In this document: one piece after another, positions 7,171 to 15,671 of the stretch
Layout of the letters: the number at the start of each line of letters is the position of its first letter
Numbering within the stretch: position 1 is the first letter of the stretch
Origin: Suilimivivens sp963618065
GTDB lineage: Bacteria; Bacillota; Clostridia; Lachnospirales; Lachnospiraceae
Direction: 5' to 3'
Assembly (NCBI GenBank): GCA_963618065.1
Contig: CAVERH010000034.1
Span: 1 to 31,936, forward strand
DNA: 31,936 nucleotides
Notes under the pieces: generated by a model
Databases searched by the model: none
Seen by the model: the letters and a program-made list of their open reading frames with translations, nothing else
What the model was told of the DNA's origin: nothing
Position numbers and translations under genes: made by a program

Positions 7171-8679
7171 ATGAATTTGAAACCGGAAGAAATCAGCTCC
7201 GTAATCAAAGAGCAGATTAAACGATATGCTTCTGATCTTGAAGTGTCAGACGTTGGTACCGTTATTCAGGTAGCCGACGGTATTGCCCGTGTGCATGGTC
7301 TGAATAACGCAATGCAGGGTGAGCTTCTGGAATTCCCCGGAGAGGTTTACGGCATGGTCTTAAACCTGGAAGAGGATAATGTAGGTGCAGTACTTCTCGG
7401 AAGCCACAGAAACATCAGTGAAGGCGATCAGGTTAAGACAACCGGCCGTGTAGTTGAGGTTCCCGTAGGTGACAACATGTTAGGACGTGTTGTAAATGCG
7501 TTGGGACAGCCGATCGATGGCAAAGGCCCGATTCAGACAGACAAATATCGTAAGATTGAAAGAGTAGCATCCGGTGTTATCACACGTAAATCCGTAGATA
7601 CACCGTTACAGACAGGTATTAAAGCAATTGACTCCATGGTGCCCATCGGAAGAGGACAGCGTGAGCTAATCATCGGCGACAGACAGACCGGTAAGACGGC
7701 AATCGCCATTGATACCATTATTAATCAGAAGGGACAGGGTGTGAAGTGTATTTATGTTGCAATCGGACAGAAGGCTTCTACCGTTGCATCCCTTGTTAAA
7801 ACCTTAGAAGAAGCAGGCGCTATGGCTTATACAACGATTGTTGCAGCAACCGCCAGTGAGCTTGCTCCGTTACAGTATATTGCTCCGTATTCCGGATGTG
7901 CAATCGGAGAGGAATGGATGGAGAATGGAGAGGACGTGCTGGTAGTATACGATGACTTAACCAAGCATGCGGCTGCATACCGTACACTCTCCCTGCTTCT
8001 TAAGCGTCCACCCGGACGTGAGGCATATCCCGGTGACGTATTCTATCTGCATTCCAGACTGTTAGAGCGTGCAGCAAGAATGAGCGATGAGTACGGCGGA
8101 GGATCCTTAACGGCATTACCGATTATCGAAACACAGGCAGGTGACGTATCTGCTTACATTCCGACCAATGTTATTTCTATTACCGATGGACAGATTTATC
8201 TGGAAACCGAAATGTTCAATTCCGGATTCCGCCCGGCTGTCAACGCAGGACTTTCGGTATCCCGTGTTGGTGGTGATGCACAGATCAAGGCAATGAAGAA
8301 AATTGCTTCCCCGATTCGTGTGGAGCTGGCACAGTACAGGGAACTTGCTTCCTTTGCACAGTTTGGTTCCGAGCTTGATGCCGATACCAAGGAAAAGCTG
8401 GCGCAGGGTGAAAGAATTAAAGAGGTATTAAAGCAGCCTCAGTACAATCCGATGCCGGTTGAATACCAGATTATCATCATTTACGCAGTTACCAACAAGT
8501 ATCTGCTGGATGTTCCTACCGAGGAGATTACCCGTTTTGAGTCAGAATTCTTTGACTTTATTAAGACAAAGTATCCGGAAATTCCGTCAGGCATTGCCAG
8601 GGAAAAGGTAATTTCTGATACAACCGAGGAGAAGTTAAAGAAGGCAATTGAAGAATTCAAAGCAGAATTTCTTAAATAA
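7171..8679 (+). CDS. atpA: F0F1 ATP synthase subunit alpha
   Basis: Non-catalytic nucleotide-binding subunit of F1. The P-loop GDRQTGKT is at residues 169-176. The motif PGREAYPGDVFYLHSRLLERAA is partly visible as the alpha signature region. The length of 502 aa is exactly typical. An AAAGAAAGG ribosome site lies about ten bases upstream of ATG 7171; another ATG at 7164 is out of frame. No missing or unusual residues were noticed. Confidence 0.97.
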   Translation: MNLKPEEISSVIKEQIKRYASDLEVSDVGTVIQVADGIARVHGLNNAMQGELLEFPGEVYGMVLNLEEDNVGAVLLGSHRNISEGDQVKTTGRVVEVPVGDNMLGRVVNALGQPIDGKGPIQTDKYRKIERVASGVITRKSVDTPLQTGIKAIDSMVPIGRGQRELIIGDRQTGKTAIAIDTIINQKGQGVKCIYVAIGQKASTVASLVKTLEEAGAMAYTTIVAATASELAPLQYIAPYSGCAIGEEWMENGEDVLVVYDDLTKHAAAYRTLSLLLKRPPGREAYPGDVFYLHSRLLERAARMSDEYGGGSLTALPIIETQAGDVSAYIPTNVISITDGQIYLETEMFNSGFRPAVNAGLSVSRVGGDAQIKAMKKIASPIRVELAQYRELASFAQFGSELDADTKEKLAQGERIKEVLKQPQYNPMPVEYQIIIIYAVTNKYLLDVPTEEITRFESEFFDFIKTKYPEIPSGIAREKVISDTTEEKLKKAIEEFKAEFLK

Positions 8680-8702
8680 TTCGGAAGGGAACAGGTGATA
8701 TT

Positions 8703-9560
8703 ATGGCCTCAATGAGAGACATAAAGCGGCGTAAGGGCAGTATCCAGAGTACCCAGCAGATTACCAAGGCCATGAAGCTTGTTTCTACTGTAAAGCTGCA
8801 GAGAGCCAAGCAGAATGCCGAGAAATCCCAGACCTATTTCCACTGCATGTACAATACCGTACATTCGATTCTTCGAAGAACGCAGAATCTGGAGCATAAA
8901 TATTTAAAGTCCGGTGAAAGCGGCAAGAAAGCAGTCATTGTGATTACTTCAAACCGTGGACTTGCAGGCGGCTACAACTCCAATGTCATCAAGCTGATTA
9001 CCCAGGGAGAGCTTGCAAACGAAGAGCTGGCAATTTATGCAATTGGTAAAAAGGGAAAAGATGCCCTTGCAAAGAACTATGAGATTAGAGCTGATTATTC
9101 AGATGTAATTGAAGATCCTGTTTATGCAGAAGCCATGAAGATTAGTAAGGAAGTTCTCACCGCCTTTGAAAATGGTGAAATCAGTGAGATCTACCTGGCT
9201 TATACCGGGTTTAAGAATACCGTTGTTCATATTCCGACCCTGTTAAAGCTTCTTCCGGTGGAGGTTTCCGAGGAAGAGGAAACTGCCAGGGAGGACGATC
9301 ATGTCATGATGAACTTTGAGCCGGAGGATGAAGAGGCTTTGAATTTGCTGATCCCGAAATATATTACCAGCCTGATTTACGGTGGTATGATTGAAGCGAT
9401 TGCCAGTGAAAACGGAGCCAGAATGCAGGCCATGGACGCTGCAACAAGCAACGCAGAAGAAATGATCGAAGACCTGACGCTTCTTTATAATCGTGCCCGT
9501 CAGGGCTCCATTACACAGGAACTGACCGAAATTATCGCAGGCGCAAATGCGATCTCATAG
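8703..9560 (+). CDS. atpG: F0F1 ATP synthase subunit gamma
   Basis: Central shaft of F1 that couples ring rotation to catalysis. It begins with the conserved MRDIKRRKGSIQSTQQITKAM region and ends with the helix containing ARQGSITQELTEIIAGANAI, both diagnostic for gamma. It is 285 aa, normal for Firmicutes. An acidic insert (SEEEETAREDDH, about residues 197-208) lies in the variable Rossmann-like part. A GGAAGGGAACAGGTG region serves as ribosome site. Confidence 0.96.
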   Translation: MASMRDIKRRKGSIQSTQQITKAMKLVSTVKLQRAKQNAEKSQTYFHCMYNTVHSILRRTQNLEHKYLKSGESGKKAVIVITSNRGLAGGYNSNVIKLITQGELANEELAIYAIGKKGKDALAKNYEIRADYSDVIEDPVYAEAMKISKEVLTAFENGEISEIYLAYTGFKNTVVHIPTLLKLLPVEVSEEEETAREDDHVMMNFEPEDEEALNLLIPKYITSLIYGGMIEAIASENGARMQAMDAATSNAEEMIEDLTLLYNRARQGSITQELTEIIAGANAIS

Positions 9561-9591
9561 AACAAACATAAATTAAGAAAGGATGAAAGAA

Positions 9592-10977
9592 ATGGCAGAT
9601 TCAGGAAAAATCACTCAGGTTATCGGTGCCGTTCTGGATGTGAAGTTTGCCGGTAACAGACTGCCGGAAATCAACGAAGCAATCAAGGTTCCTCTGCAGG
9701 ATGGCGGAGAGCTTGTTGTGGAAGTTGCCCAGCATCTTGGTGACGATACTGTCAGATGTATTGCCATGGGAACCACAGACGGGCTTGTCCGCGGAATGGA
9801 AGCGATCGCTACCGGAAAGCCGATTTCCGTACCTGTTGGCGAGAATACCTTAGGACGTATCTTTAACGTACTGGGTAATCCCATTGATAATAAACCAGCT
9901 CCGGAAGGAGTTTCCTATGAACCGATTCACAGAGCTGCACCCGAGTTCGTAGAGCAGTCTACCCAGCAGGAACTTCTGGAAACCGGTATTAAGGTCGTTG
10001 ACCTTCTTTGCCCTTACCAGAAGGGTGGTAAGATCGGTCTGTTCGGTGGTGCCGGTGTAGGTAAGACCGTACTGATCCAGGAGCTGATCCGTAACATTGC
10101 AACCGAGCACGGTGGATATTCCGTATTTACCGGTGTTGGTGAAAGAACAAGAGAGGGAAATGACTTATATCATGAAATGACCGAGTCCGGCGTTATTGAT
10201 AAGACAACCATGGTGTTTGGTCAGATGAATGAGCCCCCCGGAGCCAGAATGAGAGTTGGTCTTACCGGTCTTACGATGGCAGAGTATTTCCGTGACAAAG
10301 GCGGAAAGGACGTGCTTCTTTTCATTGATAATATTTTCCGTTTCACACAGGCAGGTTCCGAGGTGTCCGCACTTCTTGGACGTATGCCTTCTGCAGTAGG
10401 TTATCAGCCTACCCTGCAGACAGAAATGGGTGCACTTCAGGAGCGTATTACATCAACAAAGAACGGATCCATTACTTCCGTTCAGGCAGTATATGTACCG
10501 GCCGATGACTTAACCGACCCTGCTCCGGCAACCACCTTCGCACATCTGGATGCAACAACCGTACTTAGCCGTTCTATCGTAGAATTAGGTATTTACCCTG
10601 CGGTAGATCCGCTCGAGTCCACATCCAGAATTCTGGATCCCAGAATTGTCGGTGAAGAGCATTATGCCGTTGCCCGTGGTGTACAGGAAATTCTTCAGAA
10701 ATATAAGGAATTACAGGATATCATTGCTATTCTTGGTATGGATGAATTATCCGAAAGCGATAAGCTCGTTGTAAACCGTGCAAGAAAGGTACAGAGATTC
10801 TTATCCCAGCCGTTCTTCGTAGCCAGCAAGTTTCTGGGAATTGACGGAAAGTATGTACCGATTAACGAGACAATCCGTGGCTTCAAGGAAATTCTCGAAG
10901 GTAAACATGATGATATACCGGAAAGCTACTTCCTGAATGCCGGAAGCATTGATGACGTACTTGCCCGCGTGAAATAA
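9592..10977 (+). CDS. atpD: F0F1 ATP synthase subunit beta
   Basis: Catalytic subunit of F1. The P-loop GGAGVGKT is at residues 152-159, with GERTREGNDLYHEM carrying the catalytic Glu region and the DELSE sequence (DELSEXD form of the DELSEED lever) near residue 382. I use ATG 9592 (MADSGKITQ) because AAAGGA lies eight bases before it. The in-frame ATG at 9583 sits on top of that ribosome site, so it is unlikely. That gives 461 aa, typical of the family. Confidence 0.97.
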   Translation: MADSGKITQVIGAVLDVKFAGNRLPEINEAIKVPLQDGGELVVEVAQHLGDDTVRCIAMGTTDGLVRGMEAIATGKPISVPVGENTLGRIFNVLGNPIDNKPAPEGVSYEPIHRAAPEFVEQSTQQELLETGIKVVDLLCPYQKGGKIGLFGGAGVGKTVLIQELIRNIATEHGGYSVFTGVGERTREGNDLYHEMTESGVIDKTTMVFGQMNEPPGARMRVGLTGLTMAEYFRDKGGKDVLLFIDNIFRFTQAGSEVSALLGRMPSAVGYQPTLQTEMGALQERITSTKNGSITSVQAVYVPADDLTDPAPATTFAHLDATTVLSRSIVELGIYPAVDPLESTSRILDPRIVGEEHYAVARGVQEILQKYKELQDIIAILGMDELSESDKLVVNRARKVQRFLSQPFFVASKFLGIDGKYVPINETIRGFKEILEGKHDDIPESYFLNAGSIDDVLARVK

Positions 10978-10991
10978 CGGGAGGTGGTCAG

Positions 10992-11399
10992 ATGGCAGAC
11001 AGTAATTTATTTACCTTAAAAATTATTACTCCGGATCGTGTCTTCTATGAGGGTGAAGCTTCCATGGTGGAATTCAACACCACCGAGGGCGAAATCGGTG
11101 TGTTAAAGGGACATATCCCGTTAACGGTCATTGTAAGTCCAGGAATTCTTACTATCACAGAAGCAGAAGGAACGAAGGAAGCTGCATTACATGCGGGCTT
11201 TGCAGAGATTCTGCAGGATCAGCTTGTAATTATGGCAGAGATCATTGAATGGCCGGAAGAAATCGATCTGGATCGTGCGGAGCACGCAAGAGAACGTGCG
11301 GAAGAAAGACTTCGCAGCAAGACTCCGGAGACTGATCTTCTTCGTGCAGAAACCGCTTTACAAAGATCTCTTGCACGTATTCATGTATTAAAATCATAA
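10992..11399 (+). CDS. atpC: F0F1 ATP synthase subunit epsilon
   Basis: Regulatory and coupling subunit of the central stalk, last gene of the operon. The N-terminal beta sandwich contains TPDRVFYEGEASMVEFNTTEGEIGVLKGH. The C-terminal two-helix region, rich in Arg and Glu, can inhibit ATP hydrolysis in other bacteria. It is 135 aa. GGGAGGTGG immediately upstream is a strong ribosome site. A hairpin terminator follows 23 bases after the stop. Confidence 0.95.
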   Translation: MADSNLFTLKIITPDRVFYEGEASMVEFNTTEGEIGVLKGHIPLTVIVSPGILTITEAEGTKEAALHAGFAEILQDQLVIMAEIIEWPEEIDLDRAEHARERAEERLRSKTPETDLLRAETALQRSLARIHVLKS

Positions 11400-11421
11400 G
11401 AAGTGATACATCAGATGGTTG

Positions 11422-11454
11422 AAAAGTCCATTCCTTTGACGGGGATGGACTTTT
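11422..11454 (+). terminator. Terminator of the ATP synthase operon
   Basis: AAAAGTCCAT (11422-11431) can pair with ATGGACTTTT (11445-11454) around a short loop, and the 3' arm ends in a run of four T. The A/T-flanked stem would work in both directions. It sits directly after atpC. Confidence 0.65.
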
Positions 11455-11515
11455 GACTCTGTTCTCACGACTACAGAGGGAATGCATATCATAACAGTAA
11501 AGAAACAAGGACGTT

Positions 11516-11920
11516 ATGATTATGTATGAACGCAGAATTATGCCGTTTTATATGACGTATCCCATGCCGATGTTCGGACAGCAGGAAAACACTGTGATGC
11601 GTGATCTGGAATATATGCAGCAGCTGTACCCGAAGGAGGCAAAGCGCTATCAGAAGCTGATTGCCGGGATTTTAGACAAAATGGACTATGAAGGAAGCAT
11701 GATCTATGACGAATATCCGGACCGGATCCGGTTATACCGGCTCGCCATGGATATTCTGGATCGGATAAAAAGAGAAGAAAACAGCAACGAAGAGTCTGCA
11801 CCGGATGCGGATTCCCCGGAAAAGTGGCAGAGAATCGGGGATCTCATACAGATTCTTCTGTTTTATGAAATTTATAAGAGAAGACACAAGGATGAACGAT
11901 TTACACACTTATTTATCTGA
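11516..11920 (+). CDS. Small hypothetical protein
   Basis: A 134-residue protein I do not recognise. It starts with an unusual Met/Pro/Tyr-rich segment (MPFYMTYPMPMFGQQ) and continues with a charged helical region containing LYPKEAKRYQKLI and YDEYPDRIRLYRLAMDIL. No signal peptide or membrane segment is evident. AAGG lies five bases before ATG 11516; ATG 11522 is also possible. Its 3' end overlaps the methyltransferase start by 29 bases, which suggests coupled translation and supports the frame being real. Confidence 0.6.
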   Translation: MIMYERRIMPFYMTYPMPMFGQQENTVMRDLEYMQQLYPKEAKRYQKLIAGILDKMDYEGSMIYDEYPDRIRLYRLAMDILDRIKREENSNEESAPDADSPEKWQRIGDLIQILLFYEIYKRRHKDERFTHLFI

Positions 11921-13094
11921 ATTATGCAATGACAGACTCTATCAGATGATTCTGAGCAATCCGTGGGAAAAGGACGGAGTTTCCAAGATCAAGATCCGTC
12001 CCGTGCTGGTAAAGCAGGAGCTGAGGTTTCAGGAGACCCGTTTTCAGGGAACGCAGGTTTTTCATAAGAATTATACGGCAGAGGACCTGGTATCCCTTGT
12101 GGAACGTTACATGGAAGAGGAATTCCGACAGTTAGAAGCTGAGCACATGGAGGGCAGACTCCATGTGCTTGTAAGTAAAAAGGGAAGGACAACCATTAAA
12201 TTCCAGCCCTCCAAATCCGGAGAGAAAACCCTGAAACCGGTCATGGAGCACAACCGTGAGAAGCGTTATATTTTAAAGGAAGGAATTCCGGTTCCGTTTC
12301 TGATTGATTTAGGAGTGCAGACACCCGAAGGGAAAATTGTACATGCCCGGTATGACAAATTCAAGCAGATTAACCGCTATCTTGAATTTGTAGAGGATAT
12401 TCTGCCTACACTGCAAAAGAAAGGAACCGTGCATATCATTGACTTTGGCTGCGGGAAATCCTACCTCACTTTTGCCCTGTATTATTATCTGCATGAGCTT
12501 AAGAGACAGGATGTAGCGATTACCGGGCTGGACCTCAAACAGGATGTGATCCGGCATTGCAACGAACTCGCCCGGAGCTATGGTTATAAGAAGCTGCAGT
12601 TTCTTCACGGGGATATTGCAAAATATGAAGGCTGCGATGAAGTGGATATGGTGGTGACCCTGCATGCCTGTGATACAGCAACGGATTATGCGCTGCAAAA
12701 GGCAATGAAATGGAATGCAAAGGTCATTTTCTCCGTGCCGTGCTGTCAGCATGAGGTGAACCGGCAGATTCAGAATGACATATTGGAGCCGGTATTGAAA
12801 TATGGTATATTAAAAGAGCGTATGGCAGCGATCCTTACCGATGCAGTCCGGGCAGAAATGCTTGAGACGGCAGGGTATGACACACAGATTCTGGAATTTA
12901 TTGATATGGAGCATACGCCGAAGAACCTGCTGATCCGTGCGGTGAAGAGAAATCCGTCGAACCAGACATCCAAAATGCAGCAGAACGGAGCAGAAGGGAG
13001 AAGGTCACAAATTGAGACGGAGCTTTCCCGGATGACGCAGAAGCTTCATATTCACACCACGTTGCAGAAGCTTATGGAACAGGAAGAGTTGTAG
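11892..13094 (+). CDS. Class I SAM-dependent methyltransferase
   Basis: Predicted methyltransferase of about 400 residues. The SAM-binding motif I is DFGCGKS at residues 184-190, followed by a GLDLKQDVI acidic-loop region and a VTLHACDTATDYAL segment, a combination I associate with the Methyltransf_32 group, whose substrates are mostly unknown. SVPCCQHE lies downstream. The N-terminal 150 residues are basic and may bind RNA or another partner; this is inference. The start at ATG 11892 follows AAGAGAAG; longer frames upstream run inside the previous gene. Confidence 0.75.
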   Translation: MNDLHTYLSELCNDRLYQMILSNPWEKDGVSKIKIRPVLVKQELRFQETRFQGTQVFHKNYTAEDLVSLVERYMEEEFRQLEAEHMEGRLHVLVSKKGRTTIKFQPSKSGEKTLKPVMEHNREKRYILKEGIPVPFLIDLGVQTPEGKIVHARYDKFKQINRYLEFVEDILPTLQKKGTVHIIDFGCGKSYLTFALYYYLHELKRQDVAITGLDLKQDVIRHCNELARSYGYKKLQFLHGDIAKYEGCDEVDMVVTLHACDTATDYALQKAMKWNAKVIFSVPCCQHEVNRQIQNDILEPVLKYGILKERMAAILTDAVRAEMLETAGYDTQILEFIDMEHTPKNLLIRAVKRNPSNQTSKMQQNGAEGRRSQIETELSRMTQKLHIHTTLQKLMEQEEL

Positions 13095-13116
13095 TTAGTA
13101 TATATAGGTAAAAGGA

Positions 13117-15654
13117 ATGAAGAAACGGATCTTTAATATTGCAATTGTGATTGCGGTATTTTTCATAGCACTGTTTGTTGCAGGCAGTATCATTAATCAG
13201 GGAACGACCGATATGACGATGGAGATGGGGCAGGCGACCTTTCCCGTTGTGACGGTACGGTTTAACGGGATTGAGATGAATCCGATGCACGGATACCGCA
13301 AGGAAATGAAAACAAATCTGATGAGGGAATCCATCACACCACTGATGTCAGGACGGAAGATGGCACTTCAGATTGAACGGTTCGGGACAGAAATTGACAG
13401 CATTGCGTTTGAAGTCCGGAGTGTGGATGGAGAGCGTCTGATTGAGAATACGCAGATTCCGGAATGGGAAGAGCGAGACGATGGAACGCTCTTTGTAACC
13501 CTGGAGCTCAAAGACCTCATTGACATGAATCAGGAATATGAACTGATTCTGTTGCTTACCCCTGCCTCGGATGATACGATCCGGTATTATACACGGATCA
13601 TCAGCCAGGAAGATTACCATGTGACGGATAAGCTGGAATTTGTGAAGGATTTCACAACAAAGACCTTTGATAAGGAAGCAGCCAAAAGCCTTACCAGGTA
13701 TCTGGAGTCCAATTCCTCCGGAGATAATACCAATCTGGGAAAGGTAACAATTCACAGCAGCTTTGACCAGATCACCTATGCGGATCTTCCAATCACATCG
13801 AAAACGGATCCACAGATTACGATCAGGGAAATTGATGAACAGACAGGCAGCTTTGTGACGGACTTTTATGTAAAAACCTCCGATGCAGAAGCGGAAAATC
13901 TGTATCATGTGCAGGAATATTACCGCCTCCGGTATACCTCGGACCGGATTTATCTGCTGGATTATGAACGTACCATGGATCAGGTTTTTCAAGAGGATGG
14001 AAACATATATGCCAGCAATAAGATTATGCTTGGTATTGCGTCAGACGACATTCAGATGGAAGAGAGCGATGATGGAAACATTCTGGCATTTGTATCCGGA
14101 AACCGGTTGTTTAGCTATAATACGGTAGATAACAAAATGGTCTATCTGTTTGGCTTTTATGATAAAGATAACAGGGATGCACGTACCTTTTACAATATGC
14201 ACCGGATCAAAATTCTGGATGTAAGCGAGGGCGGCAATGTTACCTTTCTGGTGTATGGCTACATGAATCGTGGCAAGCACGAGGGTGAAGTCGGAATATC
14301 TGCCTTTTATTATGACAGCATGGTCAATACCATTGAGGAACTGGTTTACATTCCGAGTGAGGATCCCCCGGATGTGATCATGGAAAAGGTGAACCAGCTT
14401 TCCTATATCAATCGTGACGGAATCCTGTATCTGATGGACAATCTGCGTATTTACGGTATTAATTTTACGCAGAGAACCTATGAGGTCGTGGCGGAGAATC
14501 TTCATTATAATGGTTATGTGATTTCCGACAGCAACCGTATGATCGCATGGCAGGAGGGTGGGAGCCTTGAAAACAGCCAGACGATGGTACTGATGAATCT
14601 GAATACCGGCGTACAGAAGAAGATCGAAGCAAAGGCTTCTGAAACAATTATTCCGATCGGATTTATTGAGGAGGATCTTATTTATGGCATTGTGAATAAA
14701 AATGACATCGTTACGGACTATGCAAGAGAAGCAGTTCTGCCGATGTATTGTGTGAAGATTGAGAATGAAAATGAAGGTGTTCTGATGACATACGAGCAGG
14801 AAAATGTCTATATTCTGTCCGGCAGCGTAAACCAGAACCAGATCACCTTACAGCGTGTGTCAAAGACAGAAGAAGGTACCTATACTGAAATTGCGGATGA
14901 TCAGATTGTGGATGCACAAAGTACGAGTACAGGCAGAAATACGGTGGAAGTCGTTACCACGCAGAATTATGAGAAGATCAGGCAGATTGTATTGCGCAAG
15001 GAAATTGAGGTCAGTGCGATGAAATATCTGACACCGAAGGAGGTGCTTTTTGAAGGAGAAAGAACTGTTTATCTGCGAACCGGCGATGAGACGCAGGAGC
15101 AGTTTTATGTATATGGAAAGTATGGTGTGAACGGTATTTATGGTGATGCAGGCCAGGCAGTTGATGCAGCTGAAAGTGAAGCCGGTGTGGTGCTTAACAG
15201 TGTCGGAAGCTATGTATGGAAAAAGACCATACGAAGTACCAAGAATCAGATTATGGCAATCCAGGCAGACACGGTTACCGAGGAGAAGGATTCCCTTGCG
15301 GTTGCACTGGATACCATGCTGTCCTACGAGGGTATCGTGCGGAATTCGGCTTATATGCTGCAAAGTGGAGAAACCATATATTCCATTCTGGAAAGCGGCT
15401 TGAGCGAATGTCAGGTGCTGGATCTGACTGGGTGTTCCTTGGATGCGGTTCTTTATTATGTGGATCGTGACATTCCGGTGCTTGTGATGCTGCAGGATGG
15501 AAATGCCGTGCTGCTTATCGGTTATAATGAAATGAATACGGTGCTTATGAATCCACAGACCGGAACGATCTATAAAATGGGAGTGAACGACTCAAAGACC
15601 TGGTTTAAGGAAAACGGAAACCGGTTCATCACGTATATACGAAACGAGAATTAA
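13117..15654 (+). CDS. Large membrane-anchored extracytoplasmic protein with degenerate C39-like C terminus
   Basis: An 845-residue protein with one N-terminal transmembrane or signal-anchor helix (residues 6-25) and the rest predicted outside. The middle part is rich in short beta strands with repeating 'value' phrases such as KILDVSEGGNVTFLVYGY and LYLMDNLRIYGI, suggesting a beta-propeller-like fold. The last 120 residues resemble a C39-type papain-like peptidase: DSLAVALDTMLSYEG, then VPVLVML-type strands, GNAVLLIGYN and NPQTG. The usual Cys is Ser/Leu (726-727) and the usual His is Asn796, so it would be inactive. I cannot name a function; envelope or peptide binding is a guess. It lies five bases ahead of the ribosome site of the HerA-like gene. 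Confidence 0.6.
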   Translation: MKKRIFNIAIVIAVFFIALFVAGSIINQGTTDMTMEMGQATFPVVTVRFNGIEMNPMHGYRKEMKTNLMRESITPLMSGRKMALQIERFGTEIDSIAFEVRSVDGERLIENTQIPEWEERDDGTLFVTLELKDLIDMNQEYELILLLTPASDDTIRYYTRIISQEDYHVTDKLEFVKDFTTKTFDKEAAKSLTRYLESNSSGDNTNLGKVTIHSSFDQITYADLPITSKTDPQITIREIDEQTGSFVTDFYVKTSDAEAENLYHVQEYYRLRYTSDRIYLLDYERTMDQVFQEDGNIYASNKIMLGIASDDIQMEESDDGNILAFVSGNRLFSYNTVDNKMVYLFGFYDKDNRDARTFYNMHRIKILDVSEGGNVTFLVYGYMNRGKHEGEVGISAFYYDSMVNTIEELVYIPSEDPPDVIMEKVNQLSYINRDGILYLMDNLRIYGINFTQRTYEVVAENLHYNGYVISDSNRMIAWQEGGSLENSQTMVLMNLNTGVQKKIEAKASETIIPIGFIEEDLIYGIVNKNDIVTDYAREAVLPMYCVKIENENEGVLMTYEQENVYILSGSVNQNQITLQRVSKTEEGTYTEIADDQIVDAQSTSTGRNTVEVVTTQNYEKIRQIVLRKEIEVSAMKYLTPKEVLFEGERTVYLRTGDETQEQFYVYGKYGVNGIYGDAGQAVDAAESEAGVVLNSVGSYVWKKTIRSTKNQIMAIQADTVTEEKDSLAVALDTMLSYEGIVRNSAYMLQSGETIYSILESGLSECQVLDLTGCSLDAVLYYVDRDIPVLVMLQDGNAVLLIGYNEMNTVLMNPQTGTIYKMGVNDSKTWFKENGNRFITYIRNEN

Positions 15655-15671
15655 CAGGAAGGAGATTGAAG

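Noticed and set aside
13348..13992. A 214-residue minus-strand frame within the large envelope protein gene
   Set aside because: No ribosome site, no family resemblance, and the plus frame is long and continuous. It is a shadow of the real gene.
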